Source: CADEED01 sp035765415
Lineage (GTDB): Bacteria > Pseudomonadota > Gammaproteobacteria > Steroidobacterales > Steroidobacteraceae
Direction: 5' to 3'
DNA length: 64,000 nt
Assembly (NCBI GenBank): GCA_035765415.1
Contig: DASTXR010000154.1
Location: 42,209-106,208 of the forward strand
Each line of letters begins with the position of its first letter. Positions within the stretch are counted from its first letter, which is position 1. This document shows positions 42,806 to 55,300 of this stretch, in pieces. Both the position numbers and the translations under genes were made by a program. The notes under the pieces are model-generated. The model ran no database searches and had not been told where the DNA came from. It saw only the letters and a program-made list of their open reading frames with translations.

Positions 42806-44197
42806 TCATCGCTCGTGCCCTGCTTCCTGCATGCGCCGCGACAGCGGTGACAGCAGGAATTCTATGATCCTTCGATTGCCGGTCTTTATCTCCGCGGTGG
42901 CCGCGAACCCGGGCGCCAGCGCCACCTTCTTCATGCCCGCGCTGATGTGCGTGGCATGCAGCTTCACCAGGCACGGAAACACCAGGCCCAGGTCTTTGTT
43001 CTCCACCGAATCCGTGCTGATGCGCTCGATGGTGCCCCTGATGACGCCGTACCGCGTGAACGGAAACGCTTCCAGCTTGACCTCGGCGTCCTGTCCTTCG
43101 CGCACGAAGCCTATGTCCTTGTTGAGCACCATGGCCTCGACGATGAGCTCTTCGCCTTTCGGTACGATGACCAGCAGCGCATCGGCGGGCTTCACCACCG
43201 CGCCGATCGTGTGCACGGACAGCTGCGTGACGGTGCCGTCGATCGGACTGCTGAGCACGGTCAGCGCGGCCTTGTCGTCGGCCTTCTTCACTTCCTCGGA
43301 ACGCAGGCGGTAGTTAGCCTCCGCCTCGGTCAGCGCATCGAGCGCGGTGGCGCGGAATTCGTTCTGCAGTTTGCCGATCTGGCTTTCGACGCCGGCCAGC
43401 GCGGCGCGGCTCTTGCCCACCTCTTCACGGCGGATCACGAGATCCTGGCGCATGCCGACGGTGCGCTCCCTGACTTCCATGACGCGCATGCGCGGCACCA
43501 GCCCATCCTTGTCGAGTTTTTCGAGGCTGGCGAGCTGGTCCTCCACCAGCGGCAGCTGCGCTTCGAGCTTGGCCACCTCCGCACTGACCATCGCGAGCTC
43601 GGCGCGCTTTTGCGCGCGATCTTCCTGCAGTGCGGCGATCGCCGTGCGGTGCTCGGCGACGCGCGCCGCAACCAGGCTGCGCTGGGTTTCGACGACGTCC
43701 GCCGGCACACCGGGCGGCGCCACGAACCTGCCCGGCCCGCCCGATGAGGCTTCGACCAGCGCGGCGGCGCGCGCGCGATCGATCGACGCCACGAACCTGC
43801 TTTCATTCGCCTGCGCGGCGTCCGCTTCGGTGAGCGTGGGATCGAGCACCACGAGCGGCTGCCCGGCGCGCACTTCCTGGCCGTCGGTGACATGAATGGC
43901 GCGCACGATCCCGACATCGGTGGCCTGGATGATCTTCACGCGCCCGCGCGGGATGATCTTGCCTTGTGCGGACGCCACGATGTCGATGTGGCCGAAACTC
44001 GCCCACAACACCGCGATGATCACGAACGACAGCAGCGACCAGAGCACCGCGCGCCCCAGCGGATTGGGCGGCGTCTCCTGCACTTCGAGCGCGGCCGGCA
44101 GGAATTCGGTCTCTTCATGAATGCGCGCGGTCTTCGCGCGCTCCCGATCGAGGCTGAGACTTTGCTTGAGCACTTCCCAATGCCTGGAGAAGCTCAT
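42806..44197 (-). CDS. hlyD: Type I secretion membrane-fusion protein
   Basis: A 463-residue periplasmic adaptor that bridges the ABC exporter to a TolC-like outer-membrane channel. One N-terminal membrane helix (LLSFVIIAVLWASFG, about 53-70) precedes a lipoyl half-motif GKIIPRGRVKIIQA, a coiled-coil hairpin of about 180 residues, and the second lipoyl/beta-barrel part (PIDGTVTQLSVHTIGAVVKP, VKLEAFPFTRYGVIRGTI). Length is close to E. coli HlyD (478). Its ATG overlaps the exporter stop (ATGA). Confidence 0.94.
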   Translation of the reverse strand: MSFSRHWEVLKQSLSLDRERAKTARIHEETEFLPAALEVQETPPNPLGRAVLWSLLSFVIIAVLWASFGHIDIVASAQGKIIPRGRVKIIQATDVGIVRAIHVTDGQEVRAGQPLVVLDPTLTEADAAQANESRFVASIDRARAAALVEASSGGPGRFVAPPGVPADVVETQRSLVAARVAEHRTAIAALQEDRAQKRAELAMVSAEVAKLEAQLPLVEDQLASLEKLDKDGLVPRMRVMEVRERTVGMRQDLVIRREEVGKSRAALAGVESQIGKLQNEFRATALDALTEAEANYRLRSEEVKKADDKAALTVLSSPIDGTVTQLSVHTIGAVVKPADALLVIVPKGEELIVEAMVLNKDIGFVREGQDAEVKLEAFPFTRYGVIRGTIERISTDSVENKDLGLVFPCLVKLHATHISAGMKKVALAPGFAATAEIKTGNRRIIEFLLSPLSRRMQEAGHER

Positions 44198-46326
44198 GAG
44201 TGCGCCTCGGCTTCCATGCTGCTTCCCATCTGCTTGGCGTACAGCGAAGCATAACGGCCGCGCTGCGCCAGCAGCGTGGCGTGTGTACCCGATTCGGTGA
44301 TGCGGCCGCGCTCCAGCGTGATGATGCGGTCTGCCGCGCGCACCGCCGACAGCCGGTGCGCGATGATGATGAGCGTGCGCCCCGCGGCCATGACCTTGAG
44401 ATTGCGCTGGATGATCTCTTCGCTCTCGGCGTCCAGCGCCGACGTGGCTTCATCGAATATCAGGATGCGAGGGTTGATGGCCAGCGCGCGCGCGACGGCG
44501 ATGCGCTGGCGCTGGCCTCCGGAAAGATTGGCGCCGCGTTCATCGATGCGCGTGTCATAAGCCTCCGGCAATTCGAGGATGAACTCGTGTGCGCCGGCGA
44601 GATTGGCGGCCGCGACCACCTGCTGCATGGGCATGGCGGGATCCGCCAAAGCGATGTTCTCGCGCACGCTGCGATTGAAAAGAATGTTCTCCTGCAGCAC
44701 CACGCCCACCTGGCGGCGCAGCCAGGCGGGATCGACCAGCGCGAGATCGACGCCATCGACCAGCACGCGCCCGCGCTCGGGCGTGTGCAGGCGCTGCACG
44801 AGTTTTGCCATCGTGGACTTGCCCGAGCCGGAAGGACCGACGACGCCGAGCACTTCCCCCGGCGCAATGTCGAGCTCGATGTCGCTCAGGACTTCGCGGC
44901 CATCGGGTCGATAGCGGAAGCTCACGTGATCGAACACCACGTTGCCGCGCAATTCGGGGAGACTGGCGCGCGACGCGCTGGTTTGCGGTTCCGTGGGTGC
45001 GTTGAGGATGTCGCCGAGGCGATCCACCGCGATGCGCGCCTGCTGGAAATCCTGCGCGAGCTGCGCCAGCCGCAGGATGGGTCCCGATGCATTGCTCGCC
45101 AGCATGTTGAAGGCGACGAGCTCACCCACGGTCAGGGAGCCATCGATCACGAATCGGGCGCCGAAGAACAGCAATGCCACGGTCGACAACTTCTGCACGA
45201 GCTCGATCGCCTGCCGTCCCCAGTTTGCGAGCATTGCCGCCTGAAATCCGGTCTTGACGTAGCCGGCAATCTGTCGCTCCCACCGCGATTGCATCTGCGG
45301 CTCGACCGCCATCGCCTTGAGCGTCTCGACGCCGGTGATGGACTCCACGAGGAACGACTGGTTCTCCGCGCCGCGCGCAAACTTCTCGTCGAGCTTGCGG
45401 CGCAGCGCCGGGGCGATGACCCAGACGATGCCGGCGTACAGCGGCAGCGTGATCAGCACCACCAGCAGCAGCATGGGGCTGTACAGGTACATGACCGCGA
45501 GGAACACGATCGCGAAGAACAGGTCGATGACCACGGTCAGCGCGGACGAGGTGAGGAATTCGCGAATGGTGTCGAGCTCGCGCACGCGCGCCACGGAGTC
45601 GCCGACGCGCCGCGCCTGGAAGTACGCGAGCGGCAGCTGGGTCAGGTGCGCGAAGAGCTTCGACCCGAGCTCGGCATCCACGCGGCTGGTGGTGTGCGCG
45701 AATAGATAGGTGCGCAGCCCCCCGATCATCACGTCGAAGACGTACACCACGAACAAGCCGAGCGCGAGGATCTCGAGCGTGGTCATTCCCTTGTGGACCA
45801 GCACCTTGTCGATGACGATCTGGAAGAACAGCGGCGAGACGAGCGCGAGGATCTGCAGGAAGAACGACGCCACCAGCACGTCGCGCAGGATGTGCCGGTA
45901 GCGCACGAGCGCGGGGATGAACCAGCTGACGTCGAAGGCGCGCTTGGCGCCCGCCACGTGCTCGCGCGTCGTGAGCAGCACCAGCGTGCCCGCGAACTGC
46001 GCCTCGAATGCCGCACGATCGAGTGTCTCGGGACGGTCGGCCCCGGGACGAAATATCAGCGCCTTGGTCGGCGCAACCTGCAGCAGCACGAGGAAAGTGT
46101 CATCGCGCATCACCGCGATGGCCGGCAGAGGCAGTCGATCGAGGCGCGCGCTGGAATCGGCCCGCACCTTGCGCGCCTGGACGTCGAGCTTCTTCGCGAG
46201 GCGCACCAGGTCATCCGCTTCGACGGCGGCAGAGCCTTTTCCGAGCAAATGCCGCAGCTGGTCCGGATCGGCCGGCCTATCCAGATACGAAAGCAGCAGA
46301 ACCAGTGAGTCGAGTGCCGAATCCAT
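44194..46326 (-). CDS. hlyB: Type I secretion ABC exporter with C39-like domain
   Basis: A 710-residue HlyB-type transporter. Residues 1-120 are a C39-like domain with no catalytic Cys (LLLSYLDRPADPDQL, so a substrate-binding rather than cleaving domain), residues 140-430 are the membrane part, and the ATPase follows: Walker A GPSGSGKSTMAKLV, signature LSGGQRQRIAVARAL, Walker B ILIFDEATSALD, H-loop IAHRLS. ATG 46326 shares a base with the stop of the RTX gene (TGATG). It exports the giant protein encoded just upstream. Confidence 0.95.
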   Translation of the reverse strand: MDSALDSLVLLLSYLDRPADPDQLRHLLGKGSAAVEADDLVRLAKKLDVQARKVRADSSARLDRLPLPAIAVMRDDTFLVLLQVAPTKALIFRPGADRPETLDRAAFEAQFAGTLVLLTTREHVAGAKRAFDVSWFIPALVRYRHILRDVLVASFFLQILALVSPLFFQIVIDKVLVHKGMTTLEILALGLFVVYVFDVMIGGLRTYLFAHTTSRVDAELGSKLFAHLTQLPLAYFQARRVGDSVARVRELDTIREFLTSSALTVVIDLFFAIVFLAVMYLYSPMLLLVVLITLPLYAGIVWVIAPALRRKLDEKFARGAENQSFLVESITGVETLKAMAVEPQMQSRWERQIAGYVKTGFQAAMLANWGRQAIELVQKLSTVALLFFGARFVIDGSLTVGELVAFNMLASNASGPILRLAQLAQDFQQARIAVDRLGDILNAPTEPQTSASRASLPELRGNVVFDHVSFRYRPDGREVLSDIELDIAPGEVLGVVGPSGSGKSTMAKLVQRLHTPERGRVLVDGVDLALVDPAWLRRQVGVVLQENILFNRSVRENIALADPAMPMQQVVAAANLAGAHEFILELPEAYDTRIDERGANLSGGQRQRIAVARALAINPRILIFDEATSALDAESEEIIQRNLKVMAAGRTLIIIAHRLSAVRAADRIITLERGRITESGTHATLLAQRGRYASLYAKQMGSSMEAEAHS

Positions 46327-49300
46327 CAGGCCAGGCTCCTGACACCCGGAACGGCGGTCAGCAATTCGAGGGTCTGGGCGTCGACGCGACGCTGCGGTTG
46401 CAGCGCGAGCATCGACGAGCCTTCGGCCGAGAACCCCGCCATCGCGTCGATCATCTGCAGGCGCCGCCGCGCGACGGAGTCGAGGCTCGCGTGCAGCGCG
46501 CTGCGCACCTGCGGCACGCGCAACTCGCTCTCCCATTCCTCGCCGGCGCGGATGCGCCGCGGCTCGGGCTTGTATGCGGGGCCTTCGGCCGCGCGCTTTT
46601 CGGAGGCATTACTTGCCGGAACGGAGCGGGTCGCCTCGGGCTGGACTTCGGCGCGCTGCTCCGATTGCGCGAAGTCACGCTCTCCCGTGTTTTCGAACAC
46701 GCCGCCAACCTCGTGTCGCACCGGAACCGGCGGCGCATCACCGCGCGCGCTCCGGTCGACCTCGCCGATGGATGTGTCCGTATCGGCGGGCGGGAAGTCC
46801 AGCGCTTCCTGAACCGCGTCGAGATCATTCGGCGCGATCTCCGGAACGGATGCCGGCTGTCCGGCGGGCTGCACTTCCACGTCGCGAACGTGTTGCGCGA
46901 CGTACGCAAGCGTCACGTCGCCGACCGTACCGATCGTCCCGTCGCCCCTGGCGAATTCGCTGGTGGCGATGATCGCATTGTCCTTCGTGGTCGCCAGCGA
47001 TTCGCCGGTGAGCTCGCGCTGCAGGCTGATGGAGGTGATGTCGTGATCCGCGAGCGTCCGCAGCTCTTCGCCTTGTGACACGCCGTCCTGGTTGGCGTCT
47101 TCCCACACCACGAATTCCGCGAAGCGCTCGTCGCCGTTGTCGAACGCGCCGTTGCCGTTGGTGTCGTAGGAGCGGAGGCCTTCCAGGTCGGAAGTCGCCC
47201 CCGGCGTGTCATTGATGAACGAGATCTCGCTGCCATCGTTGATCACGCCGTCGCCGTTGCGGTCGAGCGCCAGGAACGCATCGCCCCGGCGGATCCAGCC
47301 CGAGTAGTCGAGCGTTCCGTCCGCGTCGAGATCGAAGGGGACGGCGGAGTCCATGAGCGGCAACAGGTCGATGCCGTTGCCATCCAGGTCGAGCACGACC
47401 GGGAAATAGGCATAAAGCTCCGTGTGGAACAGCATGGACACGGTGACGAAGTTCCAGAGACCACCGGGGTCCGTGACGCGCACCGTGATGTCGGCGCGGG
47501 CTTCGGTGTAGCCGGTCGATATCCACTGGTCGTACCAGCTGTACGCCGGGATGGCGTTCACGCGCAGCTCGTTGCCGTTCCAGATCTGCGCATACGTGCT
47601 CGGACTGGAGGCCGCGACCCACGAGAAAGTGACGTTGGGCAACGTGGTTCCGCTGGCCACCTGGTAGATCAGCGACGTGATGGAGAGGGATACCGAATCG
47701 CCGTCCGGATCCGCAACGTTCGCCCAACCCGCCAGCTCCCACGAGGTGCGCCAGTAATTGCCGTACCACCAGTGGAAGGTGCCATCGAACGGCTTGTCGC
47801 CCGGATCGTAGTGGGTGAACGAGATCGTCGGCGCTTCGTTCTGGTTGACCAGGTTGATGCGGACCGTCCTGTCGCTGGAGGCGCCGAGCGAATCCGTGGC
47901 CCGGATCGTGATGTCGTGATACTTGCGGCTCGAAGCTTCGTAGTCGAGTGGCGCCCACACCGTGATCGTGCCGCTCGAATCCACGCCGTAGACGTTGTAG
48001 GCCAGGCCACCGGGTGCTGCGTCGCCGACCTGGAGCACCTGGTAGGTGACCGGATTGTTTTCCGGATCGGTAGTCGACAGCGTCGCCGCCAGATTGCTGG
48101 TCTGTCGCAGCTGCGATCCCGGCGGACCGTACGAACCTTCGTACACGGTGAAGGCGCTCGAGTTGATCACCGGCGCTTCGTTCACGTTGGTGATCGTCAC
48201 CGCGAAATCGAGCTCCTGGGCGAGCCCGTTCGTATCCGTGACCCGAACCCTGATCGTGGGGTTGGGCGCCGTTTCGTGGTCGAACGGCGTGCCGCCGCTG
48301 GATAGCAGGCCGTTGGAGGCCAGTGAGAAATACGGGGCGCCCGCGCCACCGACGATCGCATAGCTCGCGATGTTGCCTTCCGGATCGTCGGCGACGATCC
48401 AGGCGAGGCCGCCCGAGGCGTTCTCGGCGAACGAGAGCGTGCGGTCGGCTCGCAGGTTGTAAGGCGCCTCGTTCAAGTTGACGACATTGAACGCGAACGC
48501 CTCGACGTAGCTCAGTCCACCCGAGTCGAGCACCTGGACGCGGATCGTGAAGCTGCCACCGCCGCTCTCGTAGTTAGGCGCGAAGCTGCCGATCCGGAGA
48601 TCGCCGGTCGGCGTGATGGTGACGCGCCCGCCCGCATCCCACAACGTGGAGCCGTCGTTGTAGATCGAGTAGACCGCGGAGTCGCCCGCATCCTGATCGG
48701 TGCGCGAGAAGTACGCGATGTGCGTTCCCGGCGCGATGTTCTCGTTGACCGAGAGCGCCGCGTCCGGGATGAGGTCCGTCGGCGCCTCGTTGCGATTGAG
48801 CACCCCGATCGTGATGTCCTCCTCGTAGGTGAGCCCGCCGGCATCCGCGACCCGAACGCGGATCGTGTGACTGGTGGCTGCCTCGAAGTTGAACCCGGTG
48901 GTGTCGGTCCGAAGCGTGCCGTTCGCGTCGACCCTGAAGCGGCCGCCCGCGCTGTTGACCATCGTGTAGGTCGCGGTATCACCCGCGTCCACATCGGCGC
49001 GGCTCAAGGTGCCGACGATGGTGTTGGGCGCCACGTCCTCGAACACCTGCAGCGTGCCGTAGGAGATGTCGGTTGGCGCCTCGTTGACGTTCGTCACCCC
49101 GACAGTGAAGTCTTCCTCGTAAGTGAGCCCTCCGGCGTCCGTGACCCGCACGCGAATGGTGTGACTGGTCGCGGCCTCGAAGTTGAGACCGGTCGCCCCC
49201 ACTCGCAGGGTTCCGTTGCTGTCGATCGTGAACCGGCTGCCGGCATTGTTGGTCAGCGAGTAGGTGGCGGTATCCCCCGCATCGATGTCGGTGCGCGTGA

Positions 49301-52300
49301 ACGCGCCGATGACGGTGCCGGCCGCAGAGTTCTCGGCGATCTGCAATGACGCAGGCGGCGCGATGTCGGTTGGGGCTTCGTTCACGTTCGTCACCGCGAC
49401 CGTGAAGTCCCTCTCGAAGGTCAGTCCGCCGGAGTCGGTGACGCGCACACGGATCGTATGGCTGGTCGCCGCTTCGAAGTTGAGCGCGGTCGAGGTTGCG
49501 CGCAGCGTCCCGTTGCTGTCCAGGCTGAAGCGGCCGCCCGCGTTGTTCACGAGCGTGTACGTGGCAGTGTCGCCCGCGTCCGCATCGGTACGCGTGAGCG
49601 TCGTGAGCGCCGTGCCACTCGCCGTGTTCTCGGCGAACGACAGCAGCGGCGCGCCGATGTCCGTCGGCCGCGCGTTGATGACGATAGTGAGCGGCGTCGC
49701 TGCCGAGGTAGCCGTGAGGCCGGTAGAAGTCTCGCGGGAAATAGCCGTGACACTCAACGACAGGTCCTGTGACCAGGTCGCGGGACCCAGGATCATGAGA
49801 CCCGTGAGCTGCGCGGGCGTGAAGCGCCACACGCCGCTGCCCAGGTCCGTGCCGGCATTGAACGTGATGCCGGTGGGAACGTTTGCGATCCGCACCTCGA
49901 GCGTTTCGGACCCGTCCTGGTCGACGAGTGACGCCTGCAGGTTGAGTCCCCACGAGCCGCCATCGAGCGTCGGCCTGGTGAGCGGCGCCGTGGGCGTGAC
50001 CGCCTGCACGACAGACAACACGGGCGTGTCCGCGACCGCGTTCACGGTGAGCAGGAACACCCGTTCCGTGAAGAGACCACCGGCGTCCGTCGCGACGACC
50101 TTGATCGCGACCTGGCCGCTGACATTGGGCTTCGTCGTCACCGTCAGCGTGCGCGCGCCGTTGACGTCCGGCGCACTGATCGATGGAGCGTTGACGAGGC
50201 TGAGGTCTTCGACGCCGTAGTTGTCCGTGCGCACGGCGGTGACCACGACGGCGAGGCCGTTCGGCAGCGTGAGGTCATCGGTGATCGTGAGGCCGAGCGA
50301 CAACGTGCCGTCTTCGTTGATGGTCTGCGACGTGATGGCGGGCACGACGGGCGGCGCGTTGAGCCGCCACGCCGTGTTCCACTGGGTCTGGAAGGACGGA
50401 GTGGCCAACAGCGCGTCGTACTGTGCCTGGGTGGTCGGGCGCGTGTAGCCCGCCATGAGCGTCACCAGCGCTTCGGCGTCGATGGTCCGGCTCGAATGGT
50501 CGGAGGCGATGAAGAAGTCGATCTTGTAGTTAGACCGCTCCGTTGCCGTGGTGCCGACATACCAGTCCTTGATCGTCGTGCGCACCGGTGTGCCGACGAC
50601 GCTGACGACGAGATCGTTGCCGACCTTCTCGAACCACAGCTGGCCGTTGGTGATGTTGGCGTAGCCCACGACGTCGATGTCCATTCCGCTCGGATCGAAG
50701 TTGCGGATTTCGTCGACGCCGGAGTTGATGTCCATGAGGTAGGTGTCGCTGTCGTCACCTCCGATCAGGATGTCGTTGCCCGCGCCGCCTTCGAGCGTGT
50801 CGTTTCCGGCCTGCGCGTCGATCGTGTCATTGCCGAGGCCGCCGACGAGCCAGTCGTTGCCCGCACCGCCCAGCAACGTGTCGTCGCCGGCGCCGCCATC
50901 GATGTAGTCGTCGCCGGTAGAGCCGGTGATCGAATCCGCGTGGCCCGAGCCGATGAGGCGTTCGGGGAGATCTTCGAAGATGTCGCCCGCGGCTTCGCCG
51001 CCGCTGCCGGTCAACGTGGCCAGATTGACGATGACACCCGCGGTCGCGTTCTCGTAGCTGACCGTGTCGACGCCCGCGCCGCCGAGAAAGCGATCTGCGC
51101 CGAGGCCGCCGATGAGCAGGTCATCGCCGCCGCCACCGACCAGCCGGTCGTTGCCGTCGCCGCCTTCGAGGCGATCGTTGTCGGCGCCACCGTCGAGCTG
51201 ATCGTCGTTCAGGCCGCCCTGCAGCAGGTCGGCGCCGGCATCGCCGGCGAGCGTGTCGTTGCCGTCGCCGCCGCGCAGCGTGTCGACGCCATCACCACCG
51301 GAAGCGGTGTCGTTTCCGGTTCCGCCCTCGATGACATCGTCACCAAGGCCGCCCGTGAGCGTGTCGGCACCCGCCAGTCCGAAGAGCTGATCGGCGCCGT
51401 CGCCGCCGTCGATGGTGTCGACCACCCCCGCGCCGGTCAGCGTATCGTTGCCGCCCTGGCCGTAGATGAGGTTGCGCCCCGCGGTGCCGGTGATCGTGTC
51501 GTTGCCGGTTCCACCGTAGAAGTAATCATCGCGGTCCGCGACGTTGAATGTGAACGATCGCGTGAACGTGAGTCCGCTCGCCGCACCGTTGCGATCGCGT
51601 ACCGTCACGTTGAATGTCACGCTCGTGGCCGTCTCGAAGTCGAGCACGGAGCCGGCCCTGAGGCGCAGCACGTTGCCGCTCACGACCTCGAAGCGGCTGT
51701 CGGAAACAGTGAAAACATGCGTGGCGAAATCGCCGGCGTCCGGAGCATCGACGTCCGTTGCGCTGAGCGTGCCGAGCACGACAGGCGCAGCGACGGTCCC
51801 GGTAATCGGCCGGTCGTTTTCGTTGATGCTGGCCGGCGCGCCGGTGAGCGCGATGGCGCTAGGCGCATCGTTGACGGAGGTCACGTTGACCGTGACCGTC
51901 TGCACCGTCGAGAGCCCGCCCGCGTCCGTGACGCGGACCTGGAAGCTGTCCGCGCCATACAGATTGGCCGTCGGCGTGTATGTCCACGTCCCGGTGCTGG
52001 TGTTCAGCGCGACGGCGCCGCGCGTGGCGGCAGTCGCCACCGCATACGAAGCGATGTTGCCATCCGGATCGGTGGCCGCTACGGACCCGCCAAATGCAGT
52101 GTCTTCGCTGGTACCGAGAACCTGGTTCGTGACGACCGGCACTTCGTTGACGTTCTGCACGGTCACCGTGAGGTCGCGCTCGAATGTGAGTCCGCCCGTG
52201 TCGGTCACGCGGACGCGGATCACGTGGCTGGAAGCCGCTTCGAAGTTCATCCCCGTCGAGCCCGCACGCAGGGTGCCATTGCTGTCGAGCGTGAAGCGGC

Positions 52301-55300
52301 CGCCCGCGTTGTTGACGAGCTGGAAGGTTGCGGTGTCGCCGGCGTCTCCGTCCGTGGCGGCAAGCGAAGTCAGCACCGTCCCGGAAGCCGTGTTCTCATT
52401 GAACGACAGCGCCTGCACAGGAACGACGTTGGTCGGTCGCGCGTTGACTTCGATGTTGAGCGTGACCGGCGTCGCCCAGGCGACGCGGCCATTGGAGATT
52501 TCCCGCGAGCTCGCGGTGACCACGAGCGTGAGGTCCTGCGACCAGTTCGCGGGGCCGAGCATCAGTGTCGGCCACGGGCCATCACCGAAACTCCACACGC
52601 CGCCACCGAGATTGGTGCCGGCGTTGAACGTGATGCCGGCCGGCACGCCGCTGACACGCACATCGAGATCCTCGGAGCGGTCGGTGTCCGCGAGCTGGCC
52701 CTCGATGTTCACGGCCCATGAGCCGGAGTCGAGCGTCACTTTCGTGAGCGGAGCCTGCGGCAGCGCCACCTGCGCCACGTTGATGAGCGGCGGCAGCGCC
52801 GGCTCCGTCGGCGTGACGTTGACCGTGATCGTCTGAACGGTGGAGTTGTTGTCCGCATCCGTCACTTCGATGGTGAAGATGTCCACGCCGCTGTCCACGC
52901 CGTTGGGCGTGTAAGTCCAGGCGCCCGTCGTCGGGTTGAGCACGACCGTGCCGAACTCGGGGTCGAGGCTGACTGCGTACGACGTGATGTTCTCGTCGTG
53001 ATCGACGGCGCCCACCGTGCCGTCGAAGGAGGTGAGATCGTCGGTGGTGTATTGCTGATCCGCCGCGATCGGGGCCGGTTTGCCTCCTTCATGCCAGTAA
53101 CGGGAAGCCAGTGCTCCGATGGCCTCCGGCATCGACGCCGGCGTTCCGGCAGACGCCGCCGTCATCGCGGTGATCAACGGCTCGGCATGAGCCAGGAACA
53201 GCGAATGCGAGGACAGCAGGATCTCGCGAACTCGCGTGCCGCCGGCAGCGTAATAGCCAGAGAGCGTCATCGAAGCCGTGCTGCCGATCAGGCCGATGCG
53301 CAGGTCGTTTCCAACGCGGCTCAGCCAGATCTGTTCCTGCGTCGCCTCCAGGATCGCGACGCTGTTCGTCCCCTGCGAGTCGATGACCGTCTCCGCCCCT
53401 GAGAGCGCGTCGAAGACATACGTGTCGTCACCCGCTCCGCCCTGGAGCTGGTCGTCGCCTTCCTGGCCGGCGAGCGCATCGCTGCCGTCGCCGCCGAAGA
53501 GGGTGTCATTCCCGGTGCCGCCGGCCAGCATGTCGTCGCCGGCGTCGCCGTACAGCGTGTCGTTGTCCGCATCGCCGCCGAGTTGATCGTTGTCGGCGCC
53601 GCCGTGCAGCTCGTCGATTCCGAGTCCGCCGCTCACCATGTCATCGCCGGCGTCGCCGTAAAGGAAGTCGTTGCCGTCGTTGCCGGCAACCAGGTCCTTC
53701 GCGTTGCCCCCCTCGATCGTGTCGTTGCCGTCTTCGCCGGCGATGTTGTCTTCGCCGTCGCCACCGCGCACCGTGTCGTTGCCGAGTCCGCCGAGCAGCA
53801 GGTCGTTTCCGGCACGGCCTTCGAGCAGGTCGTCGCCGCCGAGACCGGCGAGGTGATTGTCGCGGGCGTCGCCGCGCAAGGTGTCGTTGAATCCATCGGA
53901 CCCGACGACGTTCTCGATGCTCGCGAAACCGCCGGATCCCAGTGCGATGGTGTCGCCGGAGGCATGACCGCCCGAGGCCGTGCGCGCCGCGAGATCGATC
54001 GTCACGGCGGCGGTCGACCGGACGTAACGGATCGTGTCGCCGCGTGCGCCGGTCTGGTCGGCCTGGTCTATCGCCAGACCGGCCGTCAGCGAATCGTTGC
54101 CACCATCGAGCGCGTCGGAACCTGCGCCACCCTCGAGCGTGTCATCACCTTCACCGCCCTGCAGCGTGTCGTTTCCGGCGGCACCGGAGAGCACGTCGTC
54201 GCCATCGAGTCCGGACAACGTGTTCGCGTTTGCGTCGCCGACGACGAGATCGTCACCGGTGCCGGCCGTCTCGCCGACCAGGACGAGCTGCGTCAGGCTC
54301 GCGCTGAGACCGTCGCGCAGCTGCAGCGTCTCGATCGCGCGGTTGGCATCGTTCTGCCCGGTGATCGTGACGTGATGGGACGTGCCGCTGTAGATGACGC
54401 GAAGGTCGGCGCCGCCGTTCAGGCGCTGGAACGACAGATCCGACAGGCTGATGTTCATGCCGAAGTCGAGCGTGTCGTTGCCGCCCGGCGCAGCGACGAA
54501 GATTTCGCGTGCGATCTGGTTGCCGTTGTTGGTGCGCGCCGCGCCGCCGATCCATTGCGCGTTGCTCGCCGGCCAACCGGTGGCGGGCATCGTGCGAGTG
54601 GCGCCCGTGGTGTACGTGAAGTCGATCGTGTCTCGGGACCGGTAGACCTCCTCGCCATTGGCAAGGCTCGTGACGACGAGCCGGTAGCAGTGGCGCGTGC
54701 CGTTGTTGGGCGTGGGAATGAAGCCGAGATAGGTCCAGGTCGCCACGTACTGGGCCGTGTTCAACTCGCCGGCGGTGTTGAGGATCACCTCGGTCGAGAA
54801 GGGGCTGTCGATGATCGTGTCCTGGTTGCCCAGGGCATTGAATTCGTAGACGTCGTCGCCGCCGCCGCCTAGCAAGGTGTCGTTGCCAGCGAGGCCGCGC
54901 AGGATGTTGCCGTTTTCGTCGCCGCCGAGCCGGTCCGCGCCCGCGGTGCCTTCCAGGCCTTCGATGCCGACATAGCTGTCGCCCACGCCCTCTCGCGAGT
55001 TCGTCGCGGGAGCATTGAGGAATGCGCGCATGGCCGTGGTGCTGGCGTTGGCATACGAGGCGATATCGGTACCGCTGCCGCCTATCAAGGTGTCGGCACC
55101 CGCGCCGCCTTCGAGCACGTCGTCCCCACCGCCACCGTACAGCACGTCGTTGTCGGCGCCGCCGCTCAGCGTGTCCGCGCCGGAGTTGCCGGCGAGCACA
55201 TCCGCACCCGCATCGCCACTGATGATGTCGTCGCCACCGTTGCCCGTGATCCAGTCCATGCCCACGGTGCCGACGATGTTGTTCGCGGCGTCCGTGCCGA

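Noticed and set aside
50496..52721. Plus-strand frame of about 740 codons antisense to the RTX gene
   Set aside because: It is the complement of regular RTX and cadherin repeats; repeated GVVV/AAVD-like words simply reflect the 27-bp period.
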